Positions 43,609-54,615 of a stretch of 64,000 nt of DNA are shown here, one piece after another. The notes beneath the pieces were generated by a model, which saw only the letters and a program-made list of their open reading frames with translations, searched no databases and was not told the DNA's origin. Origin of the DNA: Thalassia testudinum (Eukaryota > Streptophyta > Magnoliopsida > Alismatales > Hydrocharitaceae); contig JAZHRO010000012.1 of the NCBI GenBank assembly GCA_037157565.1, positions 7,900,501-7,964,500 on the forward strand. The letters run 5' to 3'. The position numbers and the translations under genes are program-made. The number at the start of each line of letters is the position of its first letter. Within the stretch, counting starts at the first letter, position 1.

Positions 43609-46429
43609 TGATGAGAACCTCATCATGAGCCATAACTAGCTCATTTTGACCCAATACAAAGGATAAAAGCTCCTACATAACTCAAGGAAAGGCTTAACTC
43701 AGAGAATTCTGAGTTTAAGGAGAAAACAAGTCATAAGGGGTAAAAATGCAATTTCACCAGTATAATCTGCATACAGGGTAATTCAGGGCCCAAACATAGG
43801 TCAAAGCAGCTTAATAAGAATAAAAGTGGGATGAAATGATCTAGCAAGGGCTACAGCAATTCCAAGAAACTAAATGATAAATCTGTAACCCTAAAACAAC
43901 CCACTTCAATTCACAAGGTTCGAGGCAAAGTAAAAATAGAATAAACCCTCTAAAATTCATAGAAAAATAATCTCTAGGGTTTAGAACCTTCAATTTGGCC
44001 TTTAGAACCCATTTTGACCTACATTGAGAACCATGCCCAATTAATAACTTAATTTGGGTTTTTGTGCAAATTGACCGGTCAAACAAGGTTTAATATGAAA
44101 ATGAAATTCACCATCAGATTCCTTAGGTCCTAATTAGTCATGTATAAAAACTTGAGCCTAAGAAGAAACCTCCTTGACCGACTTTACACTTTGGTCCTCA
44201 TATATTTACTCTTTGGTCCTCAACTTTTGAACCCTCGCATTGTGGCCCCTAACTCTCCTTCGTTCTTTGCAATCAGGTCCCTCCTGCAAAAACCTGCCAG
44301 CACCATGCTCCGGCGACCTTGCGCGGAGCATGGCGCCGCGCAGGGTGAGGTGGGGGACCTAGCAAGTAAACCGGGGGTGCCCTGCGTCGTCAGCCGTCGC
44401 AGGGGCACCCCCTGGTCATTGTAGCCCACCATACCGGCCGTGCGAACGCACGGACGGTATGGGTTCGTGTTTCCGACCATTCTCCGGCGAGGGAGACACG
44501 TCGTCTCCCTCCGCCTTCCTCCCTGTTTCATCCCTATAAATACCCCCCGCTGCTCCACCGACCAAGGCAGCCTGGATCTGACGGAGAAAATCCCCAACTT
44601 TCTTCTCTTCTTCCTCCGGCAGACGCTCACCAGCTCCGGCGGTTTCCTCCCCCTCCACCTCTTCGCTCTGCCGCAATACCAGCAGCAGAGACTTCCTCCC
44701 CTGCTCTTCCCGCGCCACGCCGCACCCAGCTGGCGCCTCTCCGGCTCTCTGCTCGCCGCCGCCCCTTTCCCTGAGCATCGTCTTCTCCGGCGACAGTCGA
44801 TACGACTGTCGCCCTGTTCCTCCCCTTTCGTCCCTGCAAGTAAGCTAGAGCTACTCCCCTTCTTCTCCTCTTTCTTTCCCCGCTTTCAATTTAGTCAATT
44901 AAGCCCTCGACCGACCCTGACCACCTTCACCCCCTTCGTCTCCGACCACCCTCCGGCGAGCCGCTCCCATCACCTCAGCGACCCACACGGCTCGCCAACC
45001 ACCGCAGGACCTCCGCCTCCTCACCCTGATCAATCTCCGCCCTACCACTTCCCCCACATCACCCTCTGCAACTCCACCGAACAGACCCATCCTCCGACCC
45101 ACAGTCCGACCTAGGGCAGCCCTCGCACGCCGCCCCGCGCCTCGCCACCACCCACACGAGCTTCGCCGCACCCTGGCGAAGCTCCTGGCACTCTCTGATT
45201 AGGCCGAGAGGCCGTTTTCTTGTGGACAGGCCACCCGACCTCCGCCGCCATTGACGCGCAGGAGGACCTGCTTCTGCCTGCAGCTACAGGCGCGCCACGC
45301 TCAGCGCCAAGCCTAGATTCACTCCCAGGCCTTGCGAGGAGTTTTGGCAAAACACCAGGTTCGCAGCTGAGGAAGAAAACTCCGCGTGACGCTGCCATCT
45401 CCTGCTGAATTCCCCGCTGCGGGCGCGCAATTGAGGTGGGCCGTTTAGTCCCACCTCGGAAACGCCTGAAGAGCCGCAGCGACATAAGATGCAAAAGTGC
45501 AGTAGCCTTACTGCCTCAGTACACGGGGTGAGGTCCCCTTCACCCGCCCGGTTACCCGGTCTCGTCCGCGCTCACGCCCCGCGGACCTGACCCGAACCGA
45601 CCCGACCCGACTCGACTGACCTGCACTCCTCGCCCACCACGCACGCCGGTGGGCCTGGACCCGGGCCTGATCCGAACCCGGTTACCCGGTAGCTCTGGGA
45701 GAGCTTTCCCAAGAGTGGTTTCAGAGAGAAAGAGAGACGCGGGGGGGGGGGGGGGGAGGGTAGAGTAGGTTTTGCTTCTGACGAGAAACTCTGAAGTGTG
45801 CAGGCGAAGAAGAAGACCCGCGGAAGAAGAAGGAGCTGCACTGTAGCAAATGCATAGTTAAGTCGTCGAAGCACCGGGTCAGACGACGGAAGGTCAGCAG
45901 CCAGAGCAGGAAAGAAGGCAGGCTGAAGAAAGAAAGAAAAGAAGAGCAACGGCCAAAGCAGAAGAAGAAGAAAGGAAGACTTAGTAGCTGAAGGTAGAAG
46001 CTCTGCAGCCATAAGGAAGAAGAAGAAGGAGATCTGAAGAAAGAAAGGAAGAAGAAACATTCACAGAAGAGACTGCAGAAAAAGAAGAAGAGAGGCCAAG
46101 ACAGAAACCAAGGAAGAAGAAGGAGATCTGAAGAGGAACATCACCTCTGCAGAACAAAGAAGAAGAAGGAGATCTGAAGAAAAGAAAGAAAGAAGAACAT
46201 CACGAGGAGAAAACGAAAAGAACAACAAATTCTTTCCCTCTCTCTTTCTTTATTTTGTAAAAGAAACATGTATATCTCTAGAATACGACTTGCTCCCTGA
46301 GTTCGACCTCGGGAACTCTTTCATTTTCCGAGTAAAAAAATTTATATTTGAAATGTTGGTAATAACCGGCTTTACTACAACGTTATAACAAAACCAAAAC
46401 CCTCAAAACCCGGTTGCCGCGACGTTTCA
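43609..46429 (+). repeat. E2 5' LTR (2821 bp)
   Basis: TGATGAGAACC...GACGTTTCA. U3 is close to that of E1, including the hairpins (44300-44463). The TATA is at 44534-44542. From about 45120 to the end it diverges strongly from E1. A 16-base G-run lies at 45741-45756, and GAA-rich DNA at 45800-46200. Confidence 0.94.
44534..44542 (+). promoter_or_regulatory. TATA box of the E2 promoter
   Basis: CTATAAATA followed by a C-run, about 925 bp into the LTR. The same box is at 55542-55550 in the 3' LTR. The 224-codon open frame 44440-45114 starts upstream of this box, so its ATG would not be in the transcript. Confidence 0.65.
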
Positions 46430-46432
46430 TTT

Positions 46433-46450
46433 TGGCGCCGTTGCTGGGGA
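46433..46450 (+). promoter_or_regulatory. E2 primer-binding site (tRNA-Asp)
   Basis: TGGCGCCGTTGCTGGGGA, one mismatch to the complement of plant tRNA-Asp, 3 nt after the LTR. Confidence 0.9.
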
Positions 46451-47358
46451 GCAACGGCTATTCTAGAGGTAAACATTCCTGTTTCTTTTAATTTCTGATA
46501 ATCTACTCTCTTTTGTGCAGCTACAGGAACTCAAGAAGACAAGCAACCACACGACAACCACTCCGAAGACAGGTAAAATTTTCCTCTCACTATTAACCCC
46601 TAAACTCTAAAGAGGAAGAAAAGAACAGAACAAGCAATATAGGGCTAACCTGCCTTCCATACTTAGTAACCATAAAGAGTTGCATGTTTTCAACTCATCA
46701 CTCCTGCACACTATTAAGGGTATTTAAGGGCTAACACATTCTTACTTGAGCCCTAATTGCCCAACAAAGAGTTAAATGGACCAAGTAGAGCCAACATAAG
46801 GTCAAACATTAGGATTTCAGTAGAGACACACCCCTTAATCAAGAATTGAGGAAATCCAAAAGAGGTGTGCCCAAGCCATTGATTGAAAATAATTAACAAG
46901 AAAAATCCTAAAACAATTGGCTCTCTCTAAACACTTGAACCCTAAAAGACAGGACCTAAAAGCTCTTAAAGAAAACAATAGGTAAAGTTGACCCCTTGGG
47001 TCAACCAACCTTAAATTAGGTCACTCTTTGTACTTAAAAGACTAAAGTTCAAGTGAAAACCTTAAGCACCCTGATCTTAAAATTGGTAGACTTAAGAGGT
47101 CAAGATCCCCATTCTGGTCTACCTGGAACCGCAGTGACAAGAGAGGTCGGGTGGGGGAAACCCTGTAACCCGTGGGGACGCTCTACCGTGTAGGGGTCTT
47201 CGCGGGACTCTCCCTCTCTGGCTGCCCAGGTAATTCTCAGGTGGACGATCTTTCTGATCAAGGGGTCCATCTGCCCCGCACCTCTATAGTCACCCAACAC
47301 ATTTTTGGGTGTCTTGATTGGGTCCAGCACCTTCTAAACTTACCTCTCCCAACTGTGC
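46451..47358 (+). other. E2 untranslated leader
   Basis: Highly similar to the E1 leader. The possible 52-bp mini-exon at 46521-46572 keeps its TTTTGTGCAG and CAG/GTAAA borders. No supported protein is encoded. Confidence 0.75.
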
Positions 47359-50300
47359 ATGTACGGAAGGAGGTCTCTAAGACCACCCTTAAGACCTCCA
47401 TTAGAAATTCGCTCTCGTCAAGGCCAAGCCTCGATGCCCGTATTTGTGCAGCAACACCCTCACATTATTCTCTCTTCTGATTCAGAACCAAGTTCTTCTT
47501 CTTCCCCCATCATGGCTCAGCCAGTTGAGGAAGAAAATAATCTGGAACACCAGCTCCAGCGACTCAATGACCTCTTCCAAAACTTCGTGCACCCACCACA
47601 GCGTCCTATGATGCGGGACCACTACAATCCTGCTGCAGTGGCCATTGAGCCTCGAGTCAGAATCCCGATTGGAGGACCTGATTCCGAACTAAAGCCCAAC
47701 ATGATTCATGCTATACCTAAATTCCATGGGCTTAATTCTGAAGATCCCTTCCAGCACATCAAACAGCTAAAGCATCTGGCCCACACTTTTGGATCAGATG
47801 CGCAAAATCGGGATATTCTTCTCATGAAGATGTTCTCCTTTTCTCTTATGGACAAGGCCGCCCATTGGTATCAAACTCAGACCCGGCCGATCAACACTTG
47901 GGAAGAACTTCAATCCGAGTTTTTGAAAAAGTTCTTTCCCGTTGGTCGGACCAACGCCTTGCGCCATCAGATTACACACTTCACTCAACAATCAGGAGAA
48001 CCTCTCCATGAGGCATGGGATCGTTTTCAGGATCTCATGAGAAAGTGCCCCCATCACGGAGTTCCTAAATGGGAACAAGTCCAATCTTTTTACCAGGGAC
48101 TCCGTGAGGACATCCGCCTTTTCGTCAATGCAACTTGCGGAGGAAACATCATGGGTCAACATGAAGACACCGTATGGGAGATTCTCGAAAACATGTGCGA
48201 GAACTCCATCAACAATGACTCCATGGGATTATTCGACAGGACGAATACCCGCGCAGCGACGAATCTTAAGGGAGCACATGAGACGCAGGGCCTGTCCGCA
48301 TCAGTCGACCTGGAATTAATGGCCAGTCGATTGGACAAGGTCTCAATCATTGAAAAGAAGGTGGATGAGCTGACTCAGCACTTGCAGCGAGCCACCTCTG
48401 CGCGTAACTCCTTTGCACAACCTCCTTCCACACAGGAGACTGTGCAAAACATCCTCCACCGATCCTCCCTTGGGATGGATCCATATCCATCCCCATCTGA
48501 TTCTTGGACTGGAAGATCATCCGATCCTTTCTTCACCAGCCGGGGGAACTCCATTCCTCCTTTCCCTGATTCTCAGGAGGTTCCTCAGACCTGCGAGGAC
48601 CTCAACGCCATCCAGAACGACCCATTCTCCAACACTTACAACCCTGGGTGGCGAAACCATCCCAATTTTCAGTGGGCGGGAAATTCCTAAACCCAAAGAA
48701 CACCTTTTCAGTCCCGCCCACAGCCCTCTCATCACTACCAGCCGCCTCAGCCTCGGCCCAACCCTACTTATCCATCAGGGCCAAATCAAGATCAAATGTC
48801 CTTAATCCTTCAGACTCTGGCTGACATTCAAAAATCGAATGCGGCCATTCAAAAACAGCACAAGGACGAGCTTACTGAAGTTAAAACTCAACTGGCCCAG
48901 TTGGCAAATTCTCGCCAGCCAGGCACACTCCCTTCCCAACCCCTTCCTAACCCAAATAACGTGCCAACCCAGAAGCGCGTTATGAATCCAAATTTAGGCC
49001 ACGCTCAATGGATTTATCAGGCCCCCACTGCTCCATCTCCAGACGAGATGGATGCCTCAACTTCTCGTGCGGGATTTCAGCAGCAGCCACCCCTCCTACC
49101 AAACCCAAACCAAAATCAGGCCGGATTAAATTCTGTAACAACACGTAGTGGTAAGACAACTCAAGACCCGCATTATCCAAACCACTCCCAGCCTGATAAC
49201 CATGACCCTAGGATAGTTATCCAAGGTACCGCTGTTCCAGATCCACAACCTGGACCTATCCTAGAGGAACCAACCAAGATCCCGTTTCCCGAGGCCCTGA
49301 CCAAGGGAAAGAAGACCACCAAACCCGTGGCCCCTGAGGAGGACCTGGTCAAGCTCTTTGAGCAGGTCCACATAAACATCCCCTTGATGGATGCAATCCG
49401 CCACGTACCAGCTTACGCACGATTTCTAAAGAATTTATGTACACCCCAGCGTAAGCCGCGAACCAAGGGAGGGAGCCCAATTGTTCTGTCAGAGCAAGCC
49501 AGCTCTGTAATCCTTAGTAGACTCCCGCCCAAGGCAAAAGATCCTGGAACTCCCCTGATCTCCTGTAAGATAGGTGGTACCCAATTTGATAGAGCATTGT
49601 TAGACTTGGGTGCATCTATAAATCTGATACCCACATCCTTACTGGACCATCTAGAAGAATCTGAGCTGAAACCAACCGAGGTGACATTACAATTAGCAGA
49701 TCGATCTATAAAGTCACCAAAAGGGATTCTCGAGGATGTTATCGTGAGAGTGCGGGATTTCTATTTTCCAGTGGACTTTATAGTCTTAGACATGGATGCA
49801 CCTAAGAACCCTAGGGATACACCAATCATTCTAGGGAGACCTTTCTTGGCTACTGCTAGAGCCAACATCAGCTGTGAGGAGGGCCAAATAGAGCTTAAGT
49901 TTGGAGATCAAACACTGAAAATTGATATATTTAAGGCCCAACAAGGAATTAATTGCGGCGTCATCGAGCAAATTTGTGACATCAAGACTCTGGTTGATGA
50001 ATCACACCTCCAGAATGACTTGAGTATGCCTCATCAACCACAGAAGGATCTTGACCCGCAAACAGAGGAGTCAAACCCAGATGTGAACAATCCAGTAACT
50101 CCCACCCTTGAACCTCACATCTATACTGAACCACCCGCTGCTGCTGAAAATCCCATCCTCGAACTGAAACCCCTTCCTGCTCACTTAAAATACATCTTTT
50201 TGGGTTCTAATCAGACCCTTCCTGTGATCATCAATTCCAACCTCAGTCCTGAACAGGAAGCCAGTCTGATTGTTGTCCTCCAGCAACATCGAAGAGCCAT

Positions 50301-53058
50301 CGGATGGACTCTCGATGATTTGACTGGAATAAGTCCCTCTTATTGTACTCATCATATCTATTCAGAAGAGGGCGCACGACCTTCTCGTGAAATGCAGAGA
50401 CGCTTAAACCCCAATCTGCAGGAGGTCGTGAAAAAGGAGATCATCAAGTGGTTAGATGCCGGGATCATCTACCCGATCTCCGATAGTCGTTGGGTGAGCC
50501 CAATTCAGGTCGTGCCCAAGAAGGCAGGACTCACCACTATAACGACTGAGACCGGAGAAATCATTCCTACCCGATTAGCCAACTCGTGGAGAGTCTGTAT
50601 AGATTACCGTCGACTCAATTCCTCCACGAAGAAGGATCATTTCCCACTACCCTTCATTGATCAAATTCTCGAAAAACTAGCGGGAAATAGGTTCTTCTGC
50701 TTTCTTGACGGGTACTCCGGTTATAACCAGGTGGCAATCCATCCTGAGGACCAAGAAAAGACCACGTTCACCTGCCCCTTCGGAACATACGCTTTCCGAA
50801 GGATGCCTTTCGGTCTTTGCAATGCACCCGCTACGTTTCAGCGATGCATGCTTGCCATATTCTCAGATATGGTAGGTGATTATCTGGAAGTCTTCATGGA
50901 TGACTTTTCAGTTTTCGGAGCATCATTCGACGATTGCCTCCAACACTTGGTCCAGATACTCAGGCGGTGCATCGACGTGAATTTGGTTCTTTCCTGGGAA
51001 AAGAGCCATTTCATGGTGCCTGAGGGAATTGTCCTGGGACACTCAATTTCGGAGAAAGGTATCCAAGTGGATCGAGCTAAGGTTAATCTGATTTCTCACC
51101 TTCCTATGCCTAGCTCGATCAGGGACATCCGATCCTTTTTAGGGCATGTCGGTTTTTATCGACGATTTATCCCTGATTTTTCAAAAATCGCACGCCCCCT
51201 GACCACTCTTCTCTCCAAGGATGTTCCCTTCGAAATCTCCAAGGAATGCACTCAAGCATTTGAAATCCTGTGTGACCGAGTCACCCAAGCCCCGATCCTA
51301 CAGTCCCCTGATTGGTCTCAACCCTTTGAGATCATGTGTGATGCATCCGACTTCGCTGTAGGAGCAGTTTTGGGGCAGAAAAATGACAAGAAACCTGTGG
51401 TCATTTACTACGCCAGCAAAACACTCGATGAGGCTCAGCGTAACTATACGGTTACTGAGAAAGAGCTGCTAGCTGTAGTATTTGCCCTAGAGAAGTTCAG
51501 ATCATACCTTCTGGGTTCCCATGTCATCATATACTCGGATCACACGGCTGTGAGGCATCTCCTTGCAAAGAAGGACGCGAAACCTCGATTGATCCGATGG
51601 ATCTTGCTGTTGCAAGAATTTGACCTCGAGATTCGCGATAAAGCGGGAAAACAAAACGTGGTAGCTGATCACTTGTCCCGTCTTCCTTCTGAAATAATTG
51701 ACCCTTCCGGACCCATCACTGAGCATTTTCCCGATGAGCACCTGCTGACTATTGGTACTAGCCTTCCATGGTTTGCTAATATTGTAAACTACTTGGCATC
51801 TCATCAGACCCCGTCCGATTGGCCGAAGGCCAAGAAAGACAAATTACGCTCCGATGCCAAGTATTACATTTGGGAAGACCCGTACCTCTTCCGCATAGGT
51901 GCCGATCAGATCATCCGGAGATGTGTCCCGGAAGGGGAAGTCAACAATATCCTCTCTTTCTGCCATGACCAGGCATGCGGTGGCCATTTTGCCGGGCATA
52001 AAACCGCATCAAAAGTCCTCCAGTGCGGCTTTTACTGGCCCACACTGTTCAAAGACGCATACAGTCATTGCAAGGCATGCAGTCGTTGCCAGACTTTGGG
52101 CAACATGAGCCATCGCGACATGATGCCTATGCAACCGATTCTAGTCTGCGAAATCTTTGATGTTTGGGGGATTGATTTTATGGGCCCCTTTCCTGTTTCG
52201 GATGGTTTCGAATACATTCTGTTGGCTGTGGACTACGTGTCCAAATGGATCGAAGCCATACCGACCCGAACCTGTGATCACAAAATCGTTCTCAAATTCA
52301 TTCATCAACACATTTTCTCAAGGTTCGGGATTCCTCGTGCAATAATCTCTGATGGGGGGACCCATTTCACAAATGCTCAGTTTAGGTCACTGATGACCAA
52401 ATACGGGGTGTCTCACCGAATCTCTACTCCTTACCACCCCCAAACTAATGGTCTAGCTGAGCTGTCTAATCGGGAGATCAAGAAAATCCTGCAAGTCACT
52501 GTTCGACCTAACAGGAAGGACTGGTCATCCCGACTTCCGGAAGCATTGTGGGCCTATAGGACCGCCCACAAGACCCAATTAGGCATGTCTCCCTTTAGAC
52601 TGGTGTACGGAAAGGCATGCCACCTTCCCGTCGAACTGGAGCATAAAGCCTATTGGGCAGTACGGAACTGTAATCTAGATCTTTCCAAGGCTGGGACCCA
52701 CAGAAAACTCCAAATCAGCGAGATCGATGAATTACGCATAGACGCGTACGAGAACTCGCAAATCTACAAGGAGCGGGTTAAAGCCTTCCACGACAAACAC
52801 ATCTCGAGAAAGATCTTTCATCCTGGTCAAAAGGTCCTACTCTTTGATGCCCGACTAAAACTCTTCCCAGGAAAACTGAGATCTAAGTGGGTCGGACCAT
52901 ATTTGGTTCGACAGGTTTTTGGAAATGGAGCAATCGAAATCAGTCCACTCAGCCACGATTCTGAACCTTTCATCGTGAACGGTCAGAGACTCAAGCCGTT
53001 CATTGATGTAACTTCTACCAATTTGGCTGAGGCATCTTATACGCTCCTTTCCCCTTGA
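47359..53058 (+). pseudogene. Athila-type Gag-Pol frame with one in-frame TAA
   Basis: Same 1899-codon layout as the E1 polyprotein, in one register throughout. The Gag domain lies in the first 443 codons. A TAA at 48688-48690 replaces codon 444 (Gln in E1), where E1 has TCTCAA and E2 has TCCTAA. The frame then stays open to 53058, with an ATG at codon 480 (48796). Protease (DLGAS), RT (FMDD), RNase H and integrase (HHCC, DDE, GPY) motifs are all present. The stop lies in the Pro/Gln-rich linker between Gag and protease, so Gag could be made alone. Pol would need readthrough, re-initiation or supply in trans. A disabling mutation is the simplest view. Confidence 0.93.
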
Positions 53059-53298
53059 GCTTATTGCGCCCAGCCGATGGCGTAAAACTCAGCGCTTAAC
53101 GGGAGGCAGCCCGTCATTCTCTTTGAAAACCTGAAACTTGTTCTGACACCTTTCAGCACTCGAAGTTCACCCTTGTAGACAGCCGACCCCAACTCAGATG
53201 TTTGCATCTGGGATTTGAAATCGTCCGCAAAAAATTCAACCCGACCCATCCACTCACCCAAATTTCTGTCTTAAGGAATAAACTAAGACCCCCTAGGT

Positions 53299-53336
53299 TA
53301 CAATGAGGACATTGCAAATCTTAGGCATGGGGGGGT
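53299..53336 (+). promoter_or_regulatory. Internal polypurine-like block downstream of pol (E2)
   Basis: TTACAATGAGGACATTGCAA, then CTTAGGCATGGGGGGG, about 240 bp after the pol stop. Counterpart of the E1, E3 and E4 blocks. Confidence 0.7.
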
Positions 53337-54595
53337 ATGAAAGTACAAAAACTTGTAAGAAGAGGTTTCAAACAAAAAAATTCACATATGCCAAAAACAC
53401 CATAAAAATTAAAAAAAAAAAAAAAAAATTTCGAAAAAGAATAAGAGGAAAAGAGGAGAAGAAAATTTTGTGAAGGAGAAAAGAAACAAAATGAAAAAGG
53501 AGCACAAAATTATGAGAAAAAGTGATAGTCATTAGTAAGGAACTAAGGAATTAACCTAAGTTCTAGACCTCATTCAAGAAAAGTGCACAATAAGATTAGT
53601 AAAGAATGCAAACCTTAGGCATTCTTGAATAGACTCTTAGTACCCATTAAGATCTGGACACTCCTCAAGAGGTTGAGGAAAATGAAAAGCTGAAGTATTA
53701 GGTCTAAGGCTTGGGGAGTATTCGGCCTCGTTAACTAATTTTTGGTTTACGGGACTCAGTAACCTAAGCACCCTAATCTCACACACAGCCTGGTTCAGTA
53801 AGCGTAAAAATCAGAATCACGCAGAAGCGTCGCAAAAATCTGAAAAGAACACCTAGAATAGGAGCGGCCGATCAACACAAGTTGATTTGGACGAGTTCCC
53901 AGCGCAGAGAGGCGGGAAATCCCCTCGAAGATGCGTAACAAAATATCATCTCCTCGGTGCTTGTCTCTTAGGATATTTACATATCCTACAGGGGGCATGT
54001 AAGCACTCTGCTGGTTCAGATTCCATGGATGGCATTATCTCGAAGTGTCAATTGCCAGGGTCTGGATTCGGCCACGGAATACCATGGATGGGATTATCTC
54101 GAAATCTCAATAGCCAGGGTTCCGGGGGTTGCCATGGGCGGTGCTATCTCGAAGCATCGATCGCCAGGAACCCTTGAGGATTGATGATGGGAGCAAGGAA
54201 TCTGATACAGACCGTGTTGAAAAGCCAATCCTAGGCTAGAACTAAAAAGAAAAAGAGAGAGAAAACTCTCCAAACAGAAAAACTTTCTATCTCTCTCTTA
54301 CAAAACGCACTGCGAACTGAGCCAGGGCTAAAATCATTTCAAGCACGGGTGCTTTAACCACGAAGTCCAATAAACCTTAGGTTAGTTCTTGTGGGCCTTA
54401 AAAACCTTTGCTAAAAGACTGAGGCTAAGGCTAGACAGATTTGGATCTTGATTGGTACTAGAGTACCTTTTAAGCCTATGGTCAGCATTCTAACCTAATC
54501 TACGCTCAAATAAAAAAGGCACTTATCTAAAACTATTAAAAACTTCATGGTCTAGAACAAGGGTTGAAACCTTAAGTTTTTGCTAAGGGACTAGC
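53337..54595 (+). other. E2 3' non-coding region
   Basis: No env-like ORF. A/T-rich near 53390-53520, with a 16-base A-run near 53412. The tandem repeats at 54023-54178 lie inside it. Confidence 0.65.
54023..54178 (+). repeat. Three imperfect ~50-bp tandem repeats in E2
   Basis: Units begin CCATGG at 54023, 54082 and 54132 and share TATCTCGAA and GCCAGG. Same array as E1 4902-5052. Confidence 0.75.
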
Positions 54596-54615
54596 AAAAG
54601 CTAGGCATGGGGGTA
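54596..54615 (+). promoter_or_regulatory. E2 polypurine tract
   Basis: AAAAGCTAGGCATGGGGGTA directly before the 3' LTR. Confidence 0.85.

Noticed and set aside
48796..53058. A separate Pol gene starting at 48796
   Set aside because: It is the same frame as the upstream Gag ORF, divided by one stop; the ATG is an ordinary Met of the E1 polyprotein.
5911..53058. E1 and E2 as an assembly-made inverted duplication
   Set aside because: They differ in U5, in about 28 amino acids, in target duplications and in flanking DNA, so they are separate insertions.
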